A DNA stretch of 64,000 nt, taken from Coprobacillaceae bacterium UN01-12pH3A. Lineage in GTDB: Bacteria; Bacillota_I; Bacilli_A; Erysipelotrichales; Coprobacillaceae. The stretch is taken from positions 27,068 to 91,067 of the forward strand of contig JAQENU010000012.1 of assembly GCA_027676805.1 (NCBI GenBank), in the 5' to 3' direction. Below are positions 25,216 through 33,498 of this stretch, piece by piece. The notes beneath the pieces are model-generated. The model did no database searches and was not told where the DNA came from. It saw only the letters and a list, made by a program, of their open reading frames with translations. Positions within the stretch are counted from its first letter, which is position 1; the number at the start of each line of letters is the position of its first letter. The position numbers and the translations under genes are program-made.

Positions 25216-26337
25216 ATGATTGTATTAAATCGCTTTCGCCGTTTTGATACGGCAGGCTTATCACGCTATCTAAGTGATGAAGCTAAATTAGGTCATCATA
25301 TTCGTTATGTTTCACGATTGTTTTTAATCTTTAAAAATGAACAGCCCAAAAACTGTTATTATGTTGTTTTACCTAGACCAATGAGATTAAAAGAAGATAT
25401 TCAAGGAAAGCTGTTAAGAACTTCTATAGATTATGTTATCTATGAAACAGAAACACGGCCAAATGCAGAATGTGTAAAATTAGACAAGGAATCTTATTCA
25501 ATGAACTGGTGGCTGTTTTTGTTTTTAGTCATCATTCCGATTTTGGCATCGGGATCTGGTCATTTTGAACTGGCAAACAGTGCCTATGTTTTAAGTAGGG
25601 TTGGGACACTCATTTTATTAATCATGTCATGCGTCCTTTATATCTATTATGAACGTGAAAAAAAGAACAAGAGATTATCTAATACAAAGATTAGAAACAC
25701 AAACAAGGTGATTCCGATCTTGGATTATGTTGGACTTTTCGTTTTACTATTAGCTTTTTCTCTTTTGGTTTTTGGTATCAGCTATCGGGTTATTTTATTC
25801 CTAATAGCTGCAATCATCTTTCTTTTCATTCCAATTCATGAATATGTCTTTTGGTGTTTGTTTGCTTCTCTTGCGATGTGGGCGATAGTAACGCTTCGTC
25901 CAACAACAGTAGATACGGTTCGTGAAGAAGATTATTTTCCAATTCAAATAACTGATGAAAAAATTCAGCGAGATCAAACTGGTTTTGTGCCTGAATACGA
26001 AGAGTATTATGTTAGCCAAAAAATTGAAGATACATGGAAATCAGTTCACTATACTTATTATCGTACAAGCAGTGATTATGCCTTTAACCGATTAAAAAGT
26101 TCTATAAGTTATCGCATTGAGGATTTTAGAGATATTGAGATTGAGGGATTTGATCGTGTAATGGTAAAAGAAAAAGTGGACTATCAAAAAGTGGAGGTAG
26201 AAGGAGTGGAAGATGTCTATCAAAAGGAGGCTGAAATCACTGAATATTATTTTGAAAGCAATCATCAAATATTAATTATCTATCCAATAGAAGGTGGAGA
26301 TATCATTGGCTTTGCGAAAGCTAAAATGAAAATATAA
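25216..26337 (+). CDS. Membrane protein, second of a paralogous pair
   Basis: The 373-residue paralogue of the preceding gene has the same order: a short soluble start (F-R-R-F-D-T-A-G-L-S-R-Y-L, then Y-Y-V-V-L), membrane helices in pairs, and a C-terminal domain ending in F-A-K-A-K-M-K-I (compare F-A-K-M-K-L-N-I in the partner). Function is unknown. AGGAGGG (25201-25207) fits ATG 25216 and not the GTG at 25207, which it contains. The two are one operon. Confidence 0.7.
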   Translation: MIVLNRFRRFDTAGLSRYLSDEAKLGHHIRYVSRLFLIFKNEQPKNCYYVVLPRPMRLKEDIQGKLLRTSIDYVIYETETRPNAECVKLDKESYSMNWWLFLFLVIIPILASGSGHFELANSAYVLSRVGTLILLIMSCVLYIYYEREKKNKRLSNTKIRNTNKVIPILDYVGLFVLLLAFSLLVFGISYRVILFLIAAIIFLFIPIHEYVFWCLFASLAMWAIVTLRPTTVDTVREEDYFPIQITDEKIQRDQTGFVPEYEEYYVSQKIEDTWKSVHYTYYRTSSDYAFNRLKSSISYRIEDFRDIEIEGFDRVMVKEKVDYQKVEVEGVEDVYQKEAEITEYYFESNHQILIIYPIEGGDIIGFAKAKMKI

Positions 26338-26366
26338 AAAGAGAGGATTTATTTTCCTCTCTTTTG
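26336..26366. terminator. Bidirectional terminator before rluB
   Basis: AAAAGAGAGGA and TCCTCTCTTTT form a stem (about 26337-26365) between the converging paralogue pair and rluB. Confidence 0.8.
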
Positions 26367-27110
26367 TCTAAAGTTTTTGTTTTTTTCTTTGGCTTCTTCC
26401 GCTAATCGTCTTAAATCTTTTACTTCCTGAGGCTTTAAGATACGATATTCTCCGGGAGTCATTCCTTTTAGATTGATTCCGCCACAGGCAGCACGATGTA
26501 AACGAATTAAATCATGTCCAACCGCTTCAAACATACGACGAACCTGACGATTCTTACCTTCGACCAAGCGAATTAACATACGTGTGTTTTTATGCTCCAT
26601 GTTTTTAGCGGTAATCTTTATTTTACATGGCAATGTTTTAGCACCATCTAAATAAATTCCTTTTTCTAATTGGTGAAGCGTTTCACCCATTACGATGCCA
26701 CGTACAGTAATATCATATACTTTTTCTAAATGACTGCTCGGATGCATGATTAAATTTGCAAAATCACCATCATTTGTCATAAACAGTAAACCGGTAGAAT
26801 CATAATCCAAACGACCAACAGGATATACACGTTCTTCAATATCGTTGAATAAGTCAACGACACATGGACGTCCTAATTCATCACTCGCTGAACTGATCAT
26901 GCCTTTTGGTTTGTATAAAACATAATAAACTTTATTTTCAAATTCGATGGTTTTTCCGTCAATTTGGATCACATCGCCTTTTTTTACTTTTGTACCCATT
27001 TCTGTGACGGTTTCACCATTAACTGTCACTTTTCCTTTTGCGATAAGCTCTTCTGCTTTTCTTCTAGAAGAATATCCGCTTTTGGCAATGACTTTTTGTA
27101 ATCTTTCCAT
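26349..27110 (-). CDS. rluB: 23S rRNA pseudouridine synthase, RluB/RsuA type
   Basis: The enzyme isomerises a uridine in 23S rRNA (2605 in E. coli numbering for RluB). The 253 residues begin with an S4 RNA-binding domain (L-Q-K-V-I-A-K-S-G-Y-S-S-R-R) and have the RsuA-family motif V-G-R-L-D-Y-D-S-T-G-L-L with the catalytic Asp, plus K-N-R-Q-V-R-R-M. ATG 27110 has GGGTGA upstream; GTG 27119 is part of that site. It follows spmB as in B. subtilis (YpuL). The C-terminal tail is basic. Confidence 0.92.
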   Translation of the reverse strand: MERLQKVIAKSGYSSRRKAEELIAKGKVTVNGETVTEMGTKVKKGDVIQIDGKTIEFENKVYYVLYKPKGMISSASDELGRPCVVDLFNDIEERVYPVGRLDYDSTGLLFMTNDGDFANLIMHPSSHLEKVYDITVRGIVMGETLHQLEKGIYLDGAKTLPCKIKITAKNMEHKNTRMLIRLVEGKNRQVRRMFEAVGHDLIRLHRAACGGINLKGMTPGEYRILKPQEVKDLRRLAEEAKEKNKNFRQKRGK

Positions 27111-27150
27111 TTTTATCACCCAAGTGCATTATACAGGAAAACGGTTAAGA

Positions 27151-27645
27151 TTAAAAGAAAATAATTGTCATGATAAAAGCGAAGAGGATTGCAAGTGCAT
27201 CTAAAAACAGTCCTAAGCCTACTGCTTTGTTGTCATTTTTGATTCCTAATGAACCTAGATATAAGCTGGCAACATAAAGTGTAGTATCTGTGGAAGACTG
27301 AATAAAGGTGGCTACCATACTAAAGAAATGGTTTAATCCATACTGTTGATAGATCTGATCCAACAACAATAAAGAACCACTGGAAGAGAATGGTCTTAAA
27401 AACATCATAGATAATAATTCGCTCGATACATTTTTAAAGATTGGGATTTGACAGATCGTCTGTACAAGTCCGGTTTTGATCATCATATTAATAAAAAACA
27501 TTAATGCTAATAGTGCAGTAAAAAGAGGAATAAAAAGCGTAAATCCTTCTTTAGCCCCTTCAACAAATAAATCAAAGCAGTTTGCTTTTTTATAGGTCCC
27601 ATAGATAACAATAAAAGCAATAAAAATAAGAATGATCTTATTCAC
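27151..27645 (-). CDS. spmB: Spore maturation protein B
   Basis: SpmB is a membrane protein of the nucleoside-recognition/Gate fold needed with SpmA for full dehydration of the spore core. The 164 residues have four to five membrane segments and the family's F-V-E-G-A-K-E-G-F and M-F-L-R-P-F-S-S-S-G-S motifs. It overlaps spmA by 8 bases. Confidence 0.92.
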   Translation of the reverse strand: MNKIILIFIAFIVIYGTYKKANCFDLFVEGAKEGFTLFIPLFTALLALMFFINMMIKTGLVQTICQIPIFKNVSSELLSMMFLRPFSSSGSLLLLDQIYQQYGLNHFFSMVATFIQSSTDTTLYVASLYLGSLGIKNDNKAVGLGLFLDALAILFAFIMTIIFF

Positions 27646-28195
27646 GGTATTTATAGTTAATAATCAGTAAGCCGATGGATAAAGCAAGCAGACTGATCAT
27701 AATTGTATAAGGTATAAAATCGGCACTATGGGTTGTATCGTAGGTTTGCCTTAAGGCAACTACGGTTGAAGGAAAGAAAGATAATCCAGTCGTATTGAGG
27801 ATAAAGAGAGTCATCATCGCTTTAGACAAACGATCCGGAGTAGCCTCTTTAAGCAAGCGCATCGCTTTTAATCCGCTGATGGTTGCGACACTTCCCAATC
27901 CAAAAAGATTACTTAACAGGTGTACACTGATATATCCCATTGTTTCCTGATTGACTCCTTTAAATAAATGTTTTAAGATCGGCTGAATTAAATGAGATAC
28001 CTTCTCTAATAAACCGCATCCGTTAGCCATATTCAATATGCCGTTGAAAAAGCAAGCATTTAAAGTGAGTTTAAGCGCCATGTTGAGGGCATCGTTAGGC
28101 ACTTCAAAAAGTAAGGCAAACAAGGTATTTTCTTGATGAGTCAATAAACCATAACCTATACAGATAACAATGCAGACTGACCAAATCTTATTCAT
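27638..28195 (-). CDS. spmA: Spore maturation protein A
   Basis: SpmA, 185 residues, is the partner of SpmB in spore core dehydration. It has membrane helices and the family motifs M-A-L-K-L-T-L-N-A-C and N-L-F-G-L-G-S-V-A-T. It lies between dacB and spmB with 8-base overlaps on both sides, so the three are one transcript. Confidence 0.92.
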   Translation of the reverse strand: MNKIWSVCIVICIGYGLLTHQENTLFALLFEVPNDALNMALKLTLNACFFNGILNMANGCGLLEKVSHLIQPILKHLFKGVNQETMGYISVHLLSNLFGLGSVATISGLKAMRLLKEATPDRLSKAMMTLFILNTTGLSFFPSTVVALRQTYDTTHSADFIPYTIMISLLALSIGLLIINYKYRE

Positions 28196-29207
28196 AGATC
28201 AAACGCTTGAACACTTCATAAATCTTATCGAGCAATGGTGAGCGTAAGTATTCATAAGAATAAGAACCAACTAATTCAGAATTGGCATACAGATCAATCC
28301 TATCTTGCTGAATGGTATAAGAAACTTTCACTTCCTCATCTTTTTTAGCTGGAAATGTCAATTGCTCATCTAATGTAAACTTATAATGATCAATGATGTG
28401 GGTTCCTTTATTAAAAAGCAGGATTTCATCAAAACAGTTAAAATAGGTTTCAAAGAGGTTTTCCTGCAGTCCAAAATCGTCTCCGCAGTTAAAGGTTACA
28501 CAAACGAGTGTGATGCCATCTTTTCTAGCGGCATTGACCAATGTACGCTTCGCTTTTTTAGTGTAGCCGGTCTTTCCGCCGAGGCAGTATTCATAATTAG
28601 CCAGCAGTTTATTTTTGTTAGTCCAGCTGCCGTTGCGATCTAAACGACGGTATGTTTGAGTACCTACGATTTTAGCGAAGATGGGATTATTGATGCAGTA
28701 GGACATTAACAGTGCCATATCATAGACACTGGATATATTTCCGTCATCCTCCTCATCTAAACCGCTGGGGTTATTGAAATGGGTATTGTCCATTCCAATT
28801 TCTCTCGCTTTTTGATTCATCATTTCTACAAACTGATCTACACCTTGACCAACATGATCGGCGATGGCTAAGGCGGCATCATTTCCCGAGCGAAGCAATA
28901 AAGCATACAATAAATCCTGCATGGTGATAGTATCGCCAATATGTATATAGACGGCACTACCGTATGCTTTGGAAATGGATTCATTTAAGACGATCTCTTG
29001 GGAGAGTTCACAGTTTTCGATGGCTACGATTGCAGTCATGATCTTCGAAATACTTGCCACACTTTGTGTCTGATGAATCTCTTTGCCTTCTAAAACCTGC
29101 AAGGTGTCAGCATTCATCACAATATAATTCTTTGCATAATACTCTGTGGCGTTGACAGGGGTTATGCAAAAACAAAAAATAAGGCAGAAACTTAAAAGTC
29201 TTTTCAT
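28188..29207 (-). CDS. dacB: Sporulation D-alanyl-D-alanine carboxypeptidase (DacB type)
   Basis: The 339-residue protein carries a signal peptide (about 1-20) and penicillin-binding motifs: S-I-S-K with Ser52 and Lys55, S-G-N, and K-T-G in G-G-K-T-G-Y-T. It trims pentapeptides and so lowers cross-linking of spore cortex peptidoglycan. The order dacB-spmA-spmB-rluB matches B. subtilis, which identifies it as the sporulation enzyme rather than vegetative DacA. The length is a little shorter than B. subtilis DacB (about 382). The C terminus may be a weak membrane anchor. Confidence 0.88.
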   Translation of the reverse strand: MKRLLSFCLIFCFCITPVNATEYYAKNYIVMNADTLQVLEGKEIHQTQSVASISKIMTAIVAIENCELSQEIVLNESISKAYGSAVYIHIGDTITMQDLLYALLLRSGNDAALAIADHVGQGVDQFVEMMNQKAREIGMDNTHFNNPSGLDEEDDGNISSVYDMALLMSYCINNPIFAKIVGTQTYRRLDRNGSWTNKNKLLANYEYCLGGKTGYTKKAKRTLVNAARKDGITLVCVTFNCGDDFGLQENLFETYFNCFDEILLFNKGTHIIDHYKFTLDEQLTFPAKKDEEVKVSYTIQQDRIDLYANSELVGSYSYEYLRSPLLDKIYEVFKRLIYE

Positions 29208-29221
29208 TTTATCACCCTTAC

Positions 29222-29250
29222 ACTATATGATTTAATCATTTATTTCATAC
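29222..29250 (-). promoter_or_regulatory. Candidate sigma-E promoter of dacB
   Basis: On the minus strand CATATAGT (29229-29222) fits the sigma-E -10 (CATACAHT) at 6 of 8; a poor -35 (GTATGAA, 29250-29244) is 14 bases upstream. The sequence continues GTAAGGGTG, the same block that stands before cotE. Confidence 0.4.
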
Positions 29251-29347
29251 CACTGACATCTATTGTCTTTATGATGATCTATCTTTCATTTTCTTTTTAT
29301 TATATAATGAAAACAAGAAGAGTATTAAAGTCAGAGGGAGGGAAAAG

Positions 29348-29881
29348 ATGAAATTATTAAAACTATGTATGTCGGTACTATTGATGTTTACCTGTATTGG
29401 CTGTGGAGCAAGTGGTATTGATAAATTCGAATTTATTGTTAAGGGCACACTAAAGGATGAAGATTACATAATAAAAAAAGATGAGCTTTACGCCAAAGTG
29501 TTATTTTATGCACAAGATGCAGAATTTGAAGAACTGAGTTTAATTGTTGAAAATGCGAATGATCAGACAGTTGTTATGAAAAAGACGATGTCTAAAACCG
29601 ATTTGACTGAGGAAACCGTATGTGAAGTAAGTATGGAAAATAATGATGGATTATCTTATCTGTCTATAGGAATAGATGGCGAATACGAAAAAGTTGAGAT
29701 TGGATCAAAATGGGATAATGTGTTTGCGGAATGCTATCATGTTTCACAAGACGAAAGTGCTTCACTAGATTTTATGCAATTTTTAGAATATAAAGGGAAT
29801 GTTGCAGAAACAGTAGATTTATTCGCTATTAAAAAACTTCCTTCAGATAAGGAATACATAATAAAATTAGCTGTATCATAG
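29348..29881 (+). CDS. Predicted lipoprotein, unknown function
   Basis: The 177-residue protein begins with a basic-hydrophobic signal peptide ending in C-I-G-C, so Cys19 is the likely lipidated residue; the -3 Cys is not typical. The mature part is acidic, with a few cysteines and probably beta rich. No domain was recognised. It has a GGGAGGG ribosome site and its own terminator. Confidence 0.65.
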   Translation: MKLLKLCMSVLLMFTCIGCGASGIDKFEFIVKGTLKDEDYIIKKDELYAKVLFYAQDAEFEELSLIVENANDQTVVMKKTMSKTDLTEETVCEVSMENNDGLSYLSIGIDGEYEKVEIGSKWDNVFAECYHVSQDESASLDFMQFLEYKGNVAETVDLFAIKKLPSDKEYIIKLAVS

Positions 29882-29889
29882 TTGAATAA

Positions 29890-29923
29890 GCAGGGGTCTA
29901 TCATAAAGATATACCCTTTTTTC
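29890..29923 (+). terminator. Intrinsic terminator after the lipoprotein gene
   Basis: GGGTCTATC and GATATACCC pair with one mismatch, followed by TTTTTTC. Confidence 0.7.
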
Positions 29924-29950
29924 AAGTTTTAAAAATGATGTGGAATTAAA

Positions 29951-29979
29951 TTGTCACTAGATATAAAAAGTGCTAAGAT
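29951..29979 (+). promoter_or_regulatory. Sigma-A promoter of the MATE exporter
   Basis: TTGTCA (29951-29956), 17-base spacer and TAAGAT (29974-29979). Confidence 0.65.
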
Positions 29980-30008
29980 ATAGACACTGTTAGGGGAGGG
30001 GGAAATTT

Positions 30009-31382
30009 ATGAAACAAAAACAAGCAGGCTTAAATGGAATTACAGAGGGGATTATTTGGAAACAATTGCTGTTCTTTTTCTTTCCTATATTAGTAGGTAC
30101 TTTTTTCCAGCAATTATATAACACGATCGATGCCATTATTGTTGGTCAATATGTAGGGAAAGAAGCATTAGCGGCAGTTGGGTCAACGGGAAGCTTGATC
30201 AATCTGCTGGTAGGTTTTTTTGTTGGATTATCTTCGGGAGCAACTGTTATTATTGCTCAATTCTTTGGGGCAAGAGATGATGAAAGCGTCTCTAAGGCAG
30301 TGCATACCTCGATCGCTTTATCGATTGTTGGAGGAGCAATCATTATGGTGATCGGCATCATCTTTGCACCCAGTTGTTTAAAGGCAATGGGAGTGCCTAG
30401 TGACATTATGCATTATGCGGTAGACTATACACGTATTTATTTTATTGGCATGATTGCTTCTCTAATTTATAATATGGGTTCAGGAATCCTGCGAGCGATA
30501 GGAGATTCAAAACGTCCGTTGTATTTTTTAATTATCAGCTGTTTTGTCAACATCATTTTAGATGCCTTATTTGTTATTGTATTTAAAATGAATGTTGTTG
30601 GGGTAGGAATCGCAACGGTTATTTCACAAATTGTCAGTGCTATATTAACGATGATGGTATTAATGCGAACCAGTCAGTCATATAAACTGTATTTGCGTAA
30701 GATTCGTTTCTATCGTGAAATTCTAAATCGAATTATTACAATCGGATTGCCGGCAGGCTTACAGTCTGTGATGTATTCGGTCTCTAATATTATCATTCAG
30801 TCAAATATCAATGCTTTTGGTACAGATACGATTGCCGCTTGGGCTGCTTATGGGAAAATAGACTCTTTATTCTGGATGGCAATGGGAGCCTTTGGTGTAT
30901 CCATTACTACGTTTGTGGGACAAAACTTTGGGGCAAAGAAATTTGACCGTGTTAAAAAGAGTGTTGTTGTCTGCTTGAAAATGGCAATGGGAGTATCCAT
31001 CGCTTTAAGTGTGATCCTCTTCTTTTTTGGCGGAACATTCAGTCAGCTATTCACCAATGATGCTGCAGTTATCAATAAAAGCAGTGAAATCATTCGCTTT
31101 TTGACACCATTCTATTTCACGTATGTCTGCGTTGAGATATTATCCGGTGCAATCAGAGGAACTGGTGAATCATTGAAACCGATGATTTTAACGTGCTTGG
31201 GAATCTGTGCTTTACGTGTTGTTTGGATTTTGGTGATTGTTCCCCTTTATCCGTCTTTTACGATGGTCACAGTCAGTTATCCGGTAACTTGGGCAGCGAC
31301 TTCCATCTTGTTTATCATCTACTATGTTCGAGGAAGCTGGCTTAAAAAACATATTGAAAAAGAGAAAGAAGTTACAGAGTAG
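30009..31382 (+). CDS. MATE family efflux transporter
   Basis: The 457-residue inner-membrane antiporter has twelve predicted helices. The first and second halves contain related segments (F-F-Q-Q-L-Y-N-T-I-D-A-I-I-V-G early, G-L-P-A-G-L-Q-S-V-M-Y-S-V in the second half). MATE proteins export cationic drugs and metabolites using Na+ or H+. Substrate is not evident. GGGGAGGGGG lies before the ATG. It is monocistronic. Confidence 0.9.
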   Translation: MKQKQAGLNGITEGIIWKQLLFFFFPILVGTFFQQLYNTIDAIIVGQYVGKEALAAVGSTGSLINLLVGFFVGLSSGATVIIAQFFGARDDESVSKAVHTSIALSIVGGAIIMVIGIIFAPSCLKAMGVPSDIMHYAVDYTRIYFIGMIASLIYNMGSGILRAIGDSKRPLYFLIISCFVNIILDALFVIVFKMNVVGVGIATVISQIVSAILTMMVLMRTSQSYKLYLRKIRFYREILNRIITIGLPAGLQSVMYSVSNIIIQSNINAFGTDTIAAWAAYGKIDSLFWMAMGAFGVSITTFVGQNFGAKKFDRVKKSVVVCLKMAMGVSIALSVILFFFGGTFSQLFTNDAAVINKSSEIIRFLTPFYFTYVCVEILSGAIRGTGESLKPMILTCLGICALRVVWILVIVPLYPSFTMVTVSYPVTWAATSILFIIYYVRGSWLKKHIEKEKEVTE

Positions 31383-31408
31383 ACCATGTCAATGACATGG
31401 TTTTTATT
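31380..31408 (+). terminator. Intrinsic terminator after the MATE gene
   Basis: CCATGTC and GACATGG (31384-31400) followed by TTTTTATTTT. Confidence 0.8.
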
Positions 31409-31430
31409 TTAGATAAAGTTTAAAACAAGA

Positions 31431-31459
31431 TTGTGTGAACTATTTTTATATGGTAGTCT
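31431..31459 (+). promoter_or_regulatory. Candidate sigma-A promoter of the ABC pair
   Basis: TTGTGT (31431-31436), 17-base spacer and TAGTCT (31454-31459). Confidence 0.45.
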
Positions 31460-31521
31460 AAAACTAAGAAGAATGTTATTTTATGGGAAATGTGGAATCA
31501 AATTAAAATGGGAGGGATAAA

Positions 31522-33498
31522 ATGCGTTTAGAATGTAGAGACATTGTGAAAAAATATTCAGATACAGTCATTCTGGATCATATCAGCTACTTGTTTAAAC
31601 CAACAAAAATGACAATGATTCAGGGGAAGAGCGGAAGCGGGAAATCCACTCTTTTAAATGTATTGTCAAAACATTTAGAAGTAGATAGCGGGGAAGTGAT
31701 ATGTGATCATTCTTTACTTCGTTTTGTATTTCAAAATCATTATTTAATTAATGAATTGAATATTAAAGAAAATATATTAAGTGGGATAGAAAATACGGAT
31801 CAAGCAGTTGATGAAGCCTATTTCAATTATCTGATACAAACGCTTAATATTCAGCATTGTTTAAATAAACGTGTGAAAGAATGTTCTCAGGGAGAATGTC
31901 AGAGGGTCAATATTGCCCGTGCTTTAATTGCGAAGCCGGACCTTATATTGATGGATGAACCAACGGGAAATTTAGATGAGCATAATACTCAGGAAGTCAT
32001 GAAGCTGATCAAGCATTTGCAGAATGAACTTTCTTTAACGATCCTTTGTGTATCCCATGATCAGTCATTAGAAAAATATATGGACGAGGTGCTTTATTTA
32101 GAAAATGGAAAATTAGAAATTAAAAAGTCGATAAATGAAAGTCGGGAATTGGCTGCTAAAGAAAAGATAAAACCAAAGACTTCTAAGTTAAAGATTATGG
32201 AGTATGTAAGTCTCTTTCTTCTTCATCATAAATGGATTGTGCTTCTGCAATGCCTTTGTGTTGCCTTTTGCTCAATTACGATCTTTTTATCAGCGAATAT
32301 TGGAAGTAATTTGAAAAGTTATTATTATGAAGTGGCTTCTAAGCAGCCTAACCATTTACAAATAGCCATCACAAGTAAAATGGGAACTCGTATTTTAAGT
32401 AATGAAATTAACGAGATTCAGCAAATGGAGCATATAACCAATGTGACTCCACAATATTTTTTATACGGTTGGCAAAGAAGTGAAGAACACAAGCTATCCA
32501 TGCAGTCTGAAACAGGACGTATAGAAGAAAGCGAACAGCTTCCACTGGATGCATTTATTTCAAAGGCATCGGCAAAAGTTGTGAGTGGAGATTATCCAAC
32601 GGCAATGTTTGAAATGATGATTGACAGTAATTCGGCTGAAGCGCTGAATATTATGGTAAATGATACTATTCCTGTTGTGATTCCCTATGTTGAATATTAT
32701 CAGATGAAAGAATATCAAGATCCCTCTTCGGTTTATCCTTTCTTCTCCATGATGTCCCCCTTCTTAAATGAAGTGAATTTGGAGTTTAGGGTAACAGGTA
32801 TCTTTGACAGTCAGGAAAATGTTTATCGTGGGATGATGTTTCATGAACAGCTAAATGATTATTTTCTTGATTTAGTGAGTCAAACTGAAGTTCCTGAGGG
32901 GATGATTCGAGCTGATTCTGCAGAGACGATGACGATAACGGTAGATGCATTAGAAAATGTTGTCTCAGTCTATGAATTGCTTGCGGCACAATATGATCAT
33001 GAGTATCAAAATACGGTGGTTACGATTATGAAAGGTTTTGAAGATCTCAATAACATAGAAGATATTTACAGAATAATTTCAGCGTTAGTTGCGATTGTCA
33101 TGATTGTGGTCATTATAGTGATACTAAGAATGCTCCTTGATAAAAAAGATCGTATGATTAATGTTTTAAGTTTGTTTAATTTTTCCAACAAAGCTGTAAA
33201 ATGGTTTTATTTCTTTGAGAGTATATTTATTCTAATTGTCAGTTTAATGCTGCAATTAGTGATTTTAAATTTCTTTGTTCCATTTTTTAATAAATTCTTA
33301 TTTAAAGTGAACCCCATTGTCTTTCAATTGCAAATTGCATTAGACAATGAATTGCAGCTGTTACATATGAACATGAGTCAAATCAGCATTGCTTTTTTAA
33401 TCGTTGTGATTGCGATGAGTGGAACTCAATACTGGCACTATAAAAAACATTTGAACACGAATGCAGTGATGACACTAAAGGAGGATGATGATTTATGA
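31522..33498 (+). CDS. Fused ABC ATPase/FtsX-like permease, first of a pair
   Basis: The 658 residues start with an ATPase domain (about 1-215): Walker A G-K-S-G-S-G-K-S-T, signature C-S-Q-G-E-C-Q-R and Walker B L-I-L-M-D-E-P-T-G-N-L-D. A membrane helix near 235-255, a large exposed domain (about 260-515) and three helices near the C terminus form a MacB/FtsX-type permease. Such fused proteins move peptides or act on the membrane rather than importing small solutes. The next gene has the same plan and overlaps by four bases, so a heterodimer is likely. Confidence 0.85.
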   Translation: MRLECRDIVKKYSDTVILDHISYLFKPTKMTMIQGKSGSGKSTLLNVLSKHLEVDSGEVICDHSLLRFVFQNHYLINELNIKENILSGIENTDQAVDEAYFNYLIQTLNIQHCLNKRVKECSQGECQRVNIARALIAKPDLILMDEPTGNLDEHNTQEVMKLIKHLQNELSLTILCVSHDQSLEKYMDEVLYLENGKLEIKKSINESRELAAKEKIKPKTSKLKIMEYVSLFLLHHKWIVLLQCLCVAFCSITIFLSANIGSNLKSYYYEVASKQPNHLQIAITSKMGTRILSNEINEIQQMEHITNVTPQYFLYGWQRSEEHKLSMQSETGRIEESEQLPLDAFISKASAKVVSGDYPTAMFEMMIDSNSAEALNIMVNDTIPVVIPYVEYYQMKEYQDPSSVYPFFSMMSPFLNEVNLEFRVTGIFDSQENVYRGMMFHEQLNDYFLDLVSQTEVPEGMIRADSAETMTITVDALENVVSVYELLAAQYDHEYQNTVVTIMKGFEDLNNIEDIYRIISALVAIVMIVVIIVILRMLLDKKDRMINVLSLFNFSNKAVKWFYFFESIFILIVSLMLQLVILNFFVPFFNKFLFKVNPIVFQLQIALDNELQLLHMNMSQISIAFLIVVIAMSGTQYWHYKKHLNTNAVMTLKEDDDL

